Of a DNA stretch of 64,000 nucleotides, positions 46,855-53,999 are shown in pieces. A program made the position numbers and the translations under genes. The number at the start of each line of letters is the position of its first letter. Positions within the stretch are counted from its first letter, which is position 1. The notes under the pieces were generated by a model, which saw nothing but the letters and a program-made list of their open reading frames with translations, was not told the origin of the DNA and did no database searches. The stretch is taken from positions 66,723,192 to 66,787,191 of the forward strand of contig NC_068367.1 of the NCBI RefSeq assembly GCF_020536995.1, given 5' to 3'. The DNA comes from Dreissena polymorpha (taxonomy: Eukaryota > Mollusca > Bivalvia > Myida > Dreissenidae).

Positions 46855-49773
46855 TTAGAACTGGTGGAAAGGATGCAGCTGCCCAGTAAGGATGTCTAAA
46901 CTGGGACTAGCTTGTAAGGACACAGGCAGGCCATTCCACAGACGAATACTACGTGGGAAAAATGAATTCGAGTGATACTGTGTCCTTGAGTACGGTACCA
47001 GGTAGTTCAGGTTTCTGGTGGGTGTCAGGTGGTGATGGTCAACCCACACAAGATTATTTTGGATTTTGTATAATAATGTGACATTACTTATGTTACGACG
47101 CTGTTCTAGGGTTTGCCATTTGAGATCATTTAACATTTGGGTAACACTACTGGTATAGTTGTAGTCATTACAAACATACCTGGCAGCTGATCTTTGGACT
47201 TGTTCAATTTTGTAAATGAGATATTTTTGCCAAGGATGCCAAACAGTTGAACAGTATTCTAACTGGGGCCTAACATACGTTTTGTAGGCAGTCTCTTTAA
47301 CCTTTTTATTTGAAGTTTTGATATTTCTTTTAATGAATCTGAGTGAATTACTGGCCTTTGATGTTATGTTGTTTATGTGATTGATCCAAGACAGGTCTTT
47401 ACTTATGGTGACACCTAGGTATTTTGCAGTCTCTGTGGCTTTTAGTTCTATACCATGAAGTTTGTAGGGAAAAAGGAAAGGATGTTTTTTGCGGCTGATT
47501 CTAAGGATTTCACATTTGTCGGGGTTGAATTCCATTGACCAATCGGATTCCCAGTTTTCAAGATTTAAGAGATCTTTTTGGAGGGTTTGTGCATCTTGGG
47601 TAGATTTAACTGTTAAATAAACAATAGTTTCATCTGCGAAAAGCCTAACCTTGCTCTTAACACTGTCAGGGAAGTCATTAATGTATGATAGAAACAGGCA
47701 AGGTCCGAGGACCGAGCCTTGGGGGACGCCAGATAGGACTGGAAGGTTGTCAGAGTTATGGACCTCGACGGCAACCTGTTGGGTGCGACCGTATAGGAAT
47801 GACCTTATCCAACAAATGGTCTCGGGGTGTATCCCTAGTCTATGAAGTTTCATGAGGAGTTTGTGATGGTCGACTTTGTCAAAGGCTTTGCTGAAGTCCA
47901 TGACTATAATATCAGTTTGTTGACCTTGTTCTAGGTTGTCATAGACTTCCTGAGAAAAACTAATGAGCTGGGTTTCACAGCTATGTTTTGATCTGAACCC
48001 GTGTTGAAATTGACTTAAAATATTATGTTCGTCATAAAAAGACATGATATTGGAGACAAGTATATGCTCCATAAGCTTAGAAGCAAGACAGGTTAGTGAG
48101 ATGGGTCTATAGTTACTGGGGTTGCATTTAGGGCCTTTCTTGAACACTGGAGCAATGACTGCGTGCTTCCAGTCATTCGGGACAATACCTGATTTCAAAG
48201 AAATTTGGTAGATATGGGTCAGGACAGGGGCTATTTCATGGTGAAGTTCCTTTAGTAACCTTGGGGAGATCTGGTCGGGTCCTGATACTTTGCTGGGGTT
48301 TAAACCTTTAAGGAGTTTCCGTACTCCATCCTCGGTGATAGTGACATTTTGCATCTTTGGGTGGTTTTGTGGGGTGAGTATCTGTTTACAGGACTGAGAG
48401 AGGCTCAGTGGCTGTGGGCGAGAGAAGACTGATTCAAATTGTTTGTTTAATATGTTTGCCTTGGTTGTTGGGTCGGTAAAGGTTTGACCATCACTTTTGA
48501 GGGGGGCTACTCCACAATTTTCTGTTTTGTTTGACTTGACGAAAGAATAAAATTTCTTATTCGCCCCTGGTTGTGAGGCATTTGAGAATATGACCTGGTC
48601 TAAATACAACCAGTAAGAGTTTCTAACTTGCTTTTGGATCTGACCTCTGAGCTTCTTAAATTTCTGTAACAGGTCAGGTGAGTGAGTGGTTGACTTCTTA
48701 AGTTTGGAGTAAAGTCGATTGCGTTTCCTAATTTGGCGTATGATGGAGGGGTTTATCCAGGGCAGATCACGACGTGCCTTAGTTTGTTTTGATGGGATAT
48801 GGATGAAGCTTAGACGTGTGAGTTCACTCTTAAAAGACGACCAAGCAGAATTTGGGTCAGAATGGTTACACGCTAGAAAGGATTTTGCATATTTATTAAA
48901 GTCATTTTTGAGGCTTGACCAATCAGCTTTCCTATAGCTTTTAACTTCTCTAACAGTTTGTAGGGGACGGCCTCTATTAACCTTCATCTCGTGAAATACA
49001 ATGTCGTGATCTGATGAACCTAGAGGGGGCAATGTAGTGGTGCTGTGGACTTGACCAGGAACATTTGTAAAGAAAAGATCTAAGGTGTTGTTACCTCTGG
49101 TGGGGGAAGTGACCATTTGTTGGAGATTTAGGTCTAATAGGTTTTCCAGTAGGGAGATATAGATATCTCTATGCCTGCAGCCTTCTATGATGGATTCGGT
49201 TGACCAATTTATACTGGGCATGTTGAAGTCACCCAAGATCCAGATTGAGCTATTTCTGGGAATCTTTCTTTCTGTTGACCATAAATCATTAAGGGACTCC
49301 TCATCGTTCTCATGAGGTTTATAGAAGGAAGAGATATATATGTCTCTGATACCTTTAAGGGAGATCTTTGCCCAGATCGCATTACTCTTGGAGTTTAGGT
49401 CGGGTTGTTCCTGACTGGTGATGGAACGGGAGATAGCTAGCAGGGTCCCTCCTCCTTTGCTATTTAGCCTGTCATCCCTGTAAACATTATAATTAAGATG
49501 ATCCGGAAATATTTCCGAAGAATTTATTTCGGGTTTGAGCCATGTTTCTGTAAGACACAAGATGTCTGGCTTGGTCTGTGAGATTACCTGTTGCAGATCT
49601 GGGATTTTATTATCAACCGAGCGGCAATTTATATATAGGATGGTGAGGCGTTCCAATGGTTTAAGTTTTGGGGGCCTAGGGGGTTTAACCTTTTTTTTTC
49701 TTAGCATTGGGTGTTGATGTGGCGACTGACCTTGTTCTAGGGCTTGGATGACTAGTGTCAAGCATGTGACCAC
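46855..49773 (-). CDS. LINE ORF2: endonuclease-reverse transcriptase (CR1-like)
   Basis: 972 open codons counted from a GTG at 49773; no ATG starts the frame. The endonuclease (about residues 43-260) keeps its catalytic motifs: N in YINC, E in CLTETW (76), GDFN (181-184) and SSDHD (253-257). The reverse transcriptase (about 480-780) has NYRPISLT, FSKAFDKVDH and SGVPQGSVLGP. The active-site box that should read FADD reads FADE: codon 47629-47631 is GAA, giving Glu715, which should cripple the polymerase. Its upstream end overlaps ORF1 by 89 nt in a different frame, around a run of nine A. The real protein may be one ORF, with this start an artefact of that shift. Confidence 0.9.
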   Translation of the reverse strand: MVTCLTLVIQALEQGQSPHQHPMLRKKKVKPPRPPKLKPLERLTILYINCRSVDNKIPDLQQVISQTKPDILCLTETWLKPEINSSEIFPDHLNYNVYRDDRLNSKGGGTLLAISRSITSQEQPDLNSKSNAIWAKISLKGIRDIYISSFYKPHENDEESLNDLWSTERKIPRNSSIWILGDFNMPSINWSTESIIEGCRHRDIYISLLENLLDLNLQQMVTSPTRGNNTLDLFFTNVPGQVHSTTTLPPLGSSDHDIVFHEMKVNRGRPLQTVREVKSYRKADWSSLKNDFNKYAKSFLACNHSDPNSAWSSFKSELTRLSFIHIPSKQTKARRDLPWINPSIIRQIRKRNRLYSKLKKSTTHSPDLLQKFKKLRGQIQKQVRNSYWLYLDQVIFSNASQPGANKKFYSFVKSNKTENCGVAPLKSDGQTFTDPTTKANILNKQFESVFSRPQPLSLSQSCKQILTPQNHPKMQNVTITEDGVRKLLKGLNPSKVSGPDQISPRLLKELHHEIAPVLTHIYQISLKSGIVPNDWKHAVIAPVFKKGPKCNPSNYRPISLTCLASKLMEHILVSNIMSFYDEHNILSQFQHGFRSKHSCETQLISFSQEVYDNLEQGQQTDIIVMDFSKAFDKVDHHKLLMKLHRLGIHPETICWIRSFLYGRTQQVAVEVHNSDNLPVLSGVPQGSVLGPCLFLSYINDFPDSVKSKVRLFADETIVYLTVKSTQDAQTLQKDLLNLENWESDWSMEFNPDKCEILRISRKKHPFLFPYKLHGIELKATETAKYLGVTISKDLSWINHINNITSKASNSLRFIKRNIKTSNKKVKETAYKTYVRPQLEYCSTVWHPWQKYLIYKIEQVQRSAARYVCNDYNYTSSVTQMLNDLKWQTLEQRRNISNVTLLYKIQNNLVWVDHHHLTPTRNLNYLVPYSRTQYHSNSFFPRSIRLWNGLPVSLQASPSLDILTGQLHPFHQF

Positions 49774-50113
49774 TAGTTTTTGAGCTTTCTTCTGTGCTTA
49801 GCGAATGCAGTGGAGAATATATGGTATTTTCACTCAGACTATTTAGGGAATCAGATAGGGGTTGCGAGAAGTTTGAGTTGCAACATTTAGTACAGTGCCA
49901 AATAAACCGAGAGTCAGACAGGCAGAAGTAAGTTGAATCTCCTATCCCTTGACAATGAGCATGATACCAGACGTAACATTGGTCACAGGCAATACCTTGT
50001 TGTTTCCAAGTAACTTCTGTGTCACAAATTCCACAAGGATATCTCGAGGTATTTTCGTTTTCTTTTACCTGGGGGCCTGGATTCACTTCTATGTCAGATG
50101 TCTGGGTCAGCAA
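49685..50113 (-). CDS. LINE ORF1: 2A-like peptide plus PHD finger
   Basis: The frame opens without an ATG (TTG at 50113; the frame stays open upstream through a hydrophobic SLIFLHCLLLTQTS). It contains DIEVNPGP, an exact match to the 2A ribosome-skipping consensus D-x-E-x-N-P-G-P, at about residues 7-14. A C4HC3 PHD-type finger follows (YPCGIC...CDQCYVWYHAHC...WHCTKC, about residues 26-77), then a Ser-rich tail ending NAKKKKG at the A9 run. PHD fingers and 2A motifs have been described in invertebrate non-LTR elements. Here the 2A would separate a short leader from the PHD protein. Confidence 0.8.
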   Translation of the reverse strand: MLTQTSDIEVNPGPQVKENENTSRYPCGICDTEVTWKQQGIACDQCYVWYHAHCQGIGDSTYFCLSDSRFIWHCTKCCNSNFSQPLSDSLNSLSENTIYSPLHSLSTEESSKTSGHMLDTSHPSPRTRSVATSTPNAKKKKG

Positions 50114-50164
50114 TAGGCAGTGAAGGAATATTAATGATGCTGACTTACCTGGGGGGCTAATTTT

Positions 50165-50640
50165 GGCACTTATTTTACCTTAATACTGCTCCAAACAGCG
50201 CTATTTCTGAGACCTCCTGCTGATAAGTGGGGAGAAATACATATAGTATGGGGGTTAACACTAGCATAAGCATGCCTAGGGATTAGAAGCCTCATTATAA
50301 CTGCTGCATTTAAACTGCTTTAATATTATTTTTTTTTTAAACGCAATATTTTTAGAGTTAATTAAAAAGAAAATCAGTCATGTGATTCGATTTAACATTA
50401 CAATTAGAACATATGAATGGTCAATTTTGTCCCTGAATGACAAGCAAGAACTTATCCATTTGCATGAAGTGAATATTATATAGAGCATTTGCAATGAAAT
50501 GCCCCTTTTTTTGGAACACATATTGTTTTTTTTTTCAAAACCTGAATAAAGGATTCAATCTTTACAATTATAATATATTTTTATTTTGTTTACAGAACCC
50601 TGCTGAATCACAGAATAAAAACAAAGGTTTAAACATGATC
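50165..50640. other. Intron or LINE 5' flank, nothing recognised
   Basis: AT-rich. The LINE's 5' boundary lies somewhere between about 50150 and 50300. Confidence 0.4.
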
Positions 50641-50642
50641 TT

Positions 50643-50800
50643 TAACACGTACATTCTCAACACGTACTTTCTGAAAAAACAACACGTACTTTCTCAACAC
50701 GTTCTTTATCAACACATACTTTCTTAAAAAAACACACGTACTTTATCAACACTTACTTTATCAACATGTACTTCATCAACCCGTACTTTCTCAACACGAC
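50643..50800. repeat. Degenerate 14-15-bp minisatellite
   Basis: About ten copies of aacacgtactttctc with substitutions and short A insertions. Confidence 0.85.
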
Positions 50801-50989
50801 TAGCAACGAATTTTGCATTGTAACAAATTGAAAACATGAAGTAACATGTTTACTATAAATGCTACACAGTTGACGATATTGCATGGTGTTCTTCTGAAAC
50901 ACTGATTATGGCAATAAGTAATACGCCAAGAGATTTATTAACCCGCCTACTAAGCTCGTAGAGCATAACTGACAGTCTATGAATGTTTT

Positions 50990-51201
50990 AACCCTTTGCA
51001 TGCTGGGAAATATGTTGTTTGCTAAAATGTTGTCTGCTGATTTTTTAAAATTAGCATTTTCTTTGACTTTTTTTTCAAAGACCACTATCAGAATAGCAAA
51101 CAGTTTGGATCCTGATGAGACGCCGCGTTCTGTGGCGTCTCATCTGGATCCAAACTGTTTGCAAAGGCCTTTAAAATTCGGTTCCAGCACTAAAAGAGTT
51201 A
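50990..51201. mobile_element. TTAA-type MITE (ccctttgcatgctgg family), copy 3
   Basis: ttaaccctttgcatgctggg at the left and gttccagcactaaaagagtt then aa at the right form inverted ends with TTAA outermost. The central palindrome gatgagacgccgcg/gtggcgtctcatc is intact. It lies downstream of the first WxxW exon, in its intron. Confidence 0.85.
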
Positions 51202-51285
51202 ACACAACAGGTTCGTCAAATCAAATTCTATCATACTAATTAGCTGAGCACATTTGCTACCAAAGTTTCTCCTAACTGCAATCAC

Positions 51286-51587
51286 CTTCCCATGTGCAGC
51301 AGAAGTATCTGATCTGGTAGTCACTTCATGGGATCGGGTCATTGTCAGCGTTCAGACACACAGAAACGCCCTCAATAGAGCACTGTGCTTACTTCCCAAG
51401 AACTGTAGAAGGTCATACCGTCCACTGCCTGACATTCCACAGCGATGATCTTGCCAGCCGGACAGATGGCTGCTAGCTCGCTCTGAGTCATGACTTCTCT
51501 GTCACCGTCGCCATATTGCAGTTTGTCTCTGTTGAGCCAGGTGGACCACTTGCTGGTGCAGGCAATTAACCCATTTATGTCTAGCGT
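51286..51587 (-). pseudogene. WxxW domain, first copy (whole domain in one exon)
   Basis: Acceptor tttttttctag|acgctag at 51588, donor tgggaag|gtgatt. Reads ACTSKWSTWLNRDKLQYGDG, then ICPAGKIIAVECQAVDGMTF. One nucleotide appears added near 51386; after it the family reading QCSIEGVSVCLNADNDPIP continues, with TGA replacing the expected Cys codon before SDYQIRYFCC. The first 18-20 nt of the exon and its acceptor belong to the adjoining MITE. Phase 0 at its start matches the end of the Pro/Thr exon. Confidence 0.7.
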
Positions 51588-51772
51588 CTAGAAAAAAAGG
51601 TATTGGCAAACAGCGAAGACCCAGATGAGACGCCGCATGATGCGGCGTCTCATCAGGGTCTGCGCTGTTTGCTTAAGTGAATTTCTGTAAGAAATATTCT
51701 AAATATAGAAATACATGTAAAAATAATAGACATTTTAGTACCATTTCGTGTATCTATTACCTTAATGGTTAA
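51566..51772. mobile_element. TTAA MITE with a gacgccgcat hairpin, copy 2
   Basis: The ends ttaacccatttatg and aatggttaa are inverted, with TTAA outermost. The central palindrome is gatgagacgccgcatgatgc and its complement. In minus orientation it carries a polypyrimidine run and ctag that act, or could act, as the splice acceptor of the first WxxW exon. The 39.2-kb copy shares that segment (gacgctaggcataaatt). Confidence 0.8.
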
Positions 51773-52035
51773 TACGAACATTTCGGTAAATGGTAAAAGC
51801 TGTTTTACGATTTTACTAATAATGAAAATGATAATCAGACGTTTAAAAACCTACATGAGTTTTTTTAACAGCTAAGCTTGTGTTATGAACTTTAAATTAA
51901 ATATTTTTGCTGCACAAAAAGGTGGAAATTGTAAATTAACGCCGTGTTTAAAGCAAAACAAAATGTATTATAGTATATATCTTTGCAACACAATCGGTTT
52001 AGAACACAAACAAAATCGTAAGCTATAGCACATAC

Positions 52036-52163
52036 CAGTGTAGGATCTCCAGTGACTGAAGGCGGTATTACAGTGTGCGTGCCGTGATACAGTGACGTCA
52101 TGGGCGGGATCAAAGTGGGCGTTTCCGTGGCGCCAGTGGGCGGGACAAAGCGCGGAGTCGACA
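52036..52163 (-). CDS. Pro/Thr-rich linker exon of the mosaic gene
   Basis: Acceptor acatttcag|tgtcga, donor acactg|gtatgt, 128 nt, phase 1 in and 0 out. Encodes STPRFVPPTGATETPTLIPP then MTSLYHGTHTVIPPSVTGD, a short spacer with many potential O-glycosylation sites. It joins the LDLa exon in frame and has no disruption. Confidence 0.75.
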
Positions 52164-52199
52164 CTGAAATGTGTTAAGGAATAATTGCATTTGCCCATG

Positions 52200-52530
52200 A
52201 GTCAAACGCTCAATGTTAATCACAACTACAACAAGACTAATGCGTCATTTCTAGTCAGCCTATCAAAACATGTAAAAGTGTTATAATTGTAAATAATTGC
52301 GGTATGAGTTTCTGACATTATTAGCAATACACATTTTGTAAAGAAATTCATAATGATACGTTTGATATATCTTTGATTTTGTTCACAATCTGTCTTTAAA
52401 ACAAAATACGCATAGAGCATTTATTGCTTAAAAGTATAACATCACATGTAAGAATTCAGCCAGGGAACTCAGTAAGTATGATCTCGCTTCAACTCACTTT
52501 AACCATCTGACACGTTAATGTAACAGCCAC
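52200..52530. other. Intron of the mosaic gene, nothing recognised
   Basis: AT-rich sequence between the linker and LDLa exons. Confidence 0.5.
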
Positions 52531-52537
52531 TGCTTAC

Positions 52538-52664
52538 CACAGTCCTTTTCTTCATCGATGCAGTCTATGACGCTGTCACAGCACCGCTGCAGTGTAATGC
52601 ACATGCCGTTACCGCACTTGAACTCTTCAGGCAGGCTTGGTGCGCACGAGAAATTCATGTTGTC
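52538..52664 (-). CDS. LDL-receptor class A exon of the mosaic gene
   Basis: Acceptor gtttacacag|gacaac, donor gactgtg|gtaagc, 127 nt, phase 0 in and 1 out. Reads FSCAPSLPEEFKCGNGMC then ITLQRCCDSVIDCIDEEKDC. The six expected cysteines (plus one extra) and the acidic calcium-binding motif DCIDEEKDC are present. No disruption. Confidence 0.9.
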
Positions 52665-52946
52665 CTGTGTAAACATAGCGGTCATTATAGGCACTGTTCT
52701 CATTCTCACCTCAAGGGGAAAGCCATAAGCTATGAGTTTATAATAACGCATTACTTGGTTAACGTCCTTCCTAGACGGTTCGCAGTGTAAGGTGCACACT
52801 ACAATCTACGTGAACAAGTTTGACGGAATCACAACATAATGTGCGGACATCTTCCACTAAATAACTAATACTTTGCATGAATAATATGTAACAAAATGCA
52901 CATCCGCGACTTTCATTCAAACGAGCATGCACAAAGATCTACTTAC

Positions 52947-53329
52947 GCTTGATTGTTCATTGTCGGTTTGAGTACTACTTAAATGTACCCCGGGTACGGA
53001 GAATATACTCAAGAGTACCCGGCCAATTTAGACTTTACCCGAGTTTTATTCCTGCCCAAAATCCAATGGCGCACTACGGAATACGAAACTCTTTTTGAAT
53101 AAAACCTGCCTCAACATGATTTTGTGAGGATGAGTTCTCATAATATAGAGGTCATTTTACAAAATATTGACATAAATATGAACATAATTAATTTAAAAAA
53201 AACCAATTTAGAGTAAGAATTTCAGGGTACGTTTTAGTATATTTTCCATACCCGGGGTACATTTCCGTATACTTAAGAGTACCCGGGGTACATTTAGGAA
53301 GTTCTCGAGCCGACAATGACCAATTGAGC
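52947..53329. mobile_element. Palindromic-end MITE (gtacccgggtac family), copy 2
   Basis: Ends gcttgattgttcattgtcgg and ccgacaatgaccaattgagc pair imperfectly. The interior repeats taccccgggtac and cttaagagtacccgg-type palindromes as in the copy at 3189-3626. It abuts the donor site of the VWC-like exon. The flanking pentamers cttac and ctcac, which read gtaag and gtgag on the gene strand, may be a decayed target duplication. Confidence 0.8.
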
Positions 53330-53334
53330 CTCAC

Positions 53335-53442
53335 TAGAAAGAATCCTAGTGGGCACGGGGCGCACATCTTGGGCGAGCACATGACCTCGCCGGCGATACG
53401 CTGACACATGTCACAGTTTGCACCCTCCTTGAAACCGCCTGA
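53335..53442 (-). CDS. VWC-like Cys-rich exon of the mosaic gene
   Basis: Acceptor tggttgcag|tcaggc, donor ttctta-like cta|gtgagg directly beside a MITE, 108 nt, phase 0 at both ends. Encodes SGGFKEGANCDMCQRI then AGEVMCSPKMCAPCPLG, with the C-x2-C and CSPxxC spacing of VWC domains that follow TIL domains in SCO-spondin-like proteins. Confidence 0.6.
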
Positions 53443-53883
53443 CTGCAACCAAGAGGAAAAAGGATATGCAATAAATAAAAATATATATCTGATAATAACA
53501 AACATTGGCGTTTTTTTTCTAATGATCCGCAGAATAGTGTTTTTTCAGATATCAATAAGGATTAATTATATACGTTAAAAAATTGGCCGAAATGATGTTT
53601 ACTTGCAAAGCGTCATTTTCATTCTACAAACGTTTTAGTCGAGAAGTTCAGATTGTTTCGTCGTAAACATTATAAAGTAGAAATAAGTGTACAATTTTGG
53701 TTTTAAAATAAACAAAAAATAAGGTCTTACAAATAAATTTTTGAGTTGTTGTTTTGAAAACAAATTAATAAAACAAGACTGCACTATGATAATTCTTCAG
53801 AAACACTGTACGTGCCAATAACATTTTATCAAGCTTTCACGTAAAATTACTGAGTAAGTTTATCGTTATATATTGACTTAAAC

Positions 53884-53986
53884 CATGACTATTTTGCCGT
53901 TGATCAGACAATGGCAACGGTCCTTTCTAACGCAGTTGACGCCATCTCAATAGTGACCGTTCTGACAGCCGTCCTTGGGGCATGCG
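53884..53986 (-). pseudogene. TIL-like (trypsin-inhibitor-like) exon of the mosaic gene
   Basis: Acceptor acctaag|cgcatg, donor gtcatg|gtttaa (weak), 103 nt. Reads CPKDGCQNGHY, stop TGA, then DGVNCVRKDRCHCLINGKIV. The DG-x-CV and CxCxxNGK pattern is typical of a TIL C-terminal half. A single TGA interrupts an otherwise continuous frame. Confidence 0.6.
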
Positions 53987-53999
53987 CTTAGGTCAAGGC

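Larger units (their letters stand above)
46685..50160 (-). mobile_element. CR1-like LINE, nearly intact (5' end approximate)
   Basis: Read on the minus strand: a 2A-like motif, a PHD finger, an apurinic-type endonuclease, a reverse transcriptase, then a short 3' UTR ending in tandem gtagat units (46687-46703). Such 3' microsatellite ends are typical of the CR1/L2 group. The element lies in the same orientation as the host mosaic gene, between its first and second WxxW exons. The start codon upstream of the 2A motif is not visible, so the copy is either 5'-truncated or starts at a non-ATG codon. Confidence 0.85.
43939..53986 (-). pseudogene. Secreted mucin/SCO-spondin-like mosaic gene (TIL-VWC-LDLa-PT-WxxW), partial and damaged
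   Basis: In transcription order: a TIL-like exon (53884-53986), a VWC-like exon (53335-53442), an LDL-receptor class A exon (52538-52664), a Pro/Thr linker exon (52036-52163), a complete WxxW-domain exon (51286-51587), a second WxxW C-terminal exon (45684-45891), and a third WxxW domain split over 44700-44818 and 43939-44143. Splice phases fit from the first exon to the fifth (0, 0, 1, 0), which argues that this is one gene. Such Cys-rich mosaics with Pro/Thr spacers are typical of extracellular mucin-like and SCO-spondin-like proteins. The TIL-like exon and all three WxxW C-terminal exons carry an in-frame stop, and one also has a 1-nt insertion, so this copy is probably a pseudogene. The 5' end and signal peptide are not seen, and a CR1 LINE and several MITEs occupy the introns. 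Confidence 0.65.

Noticed and set aside
43939-53986. TGA codons in Cys-rich exons as selenocysteine sites
   Set aside because: One of the four stops is TAA, one exon also has an indel, and no SECIS-like hairpin was identified. Pseudogene decay is simpler.
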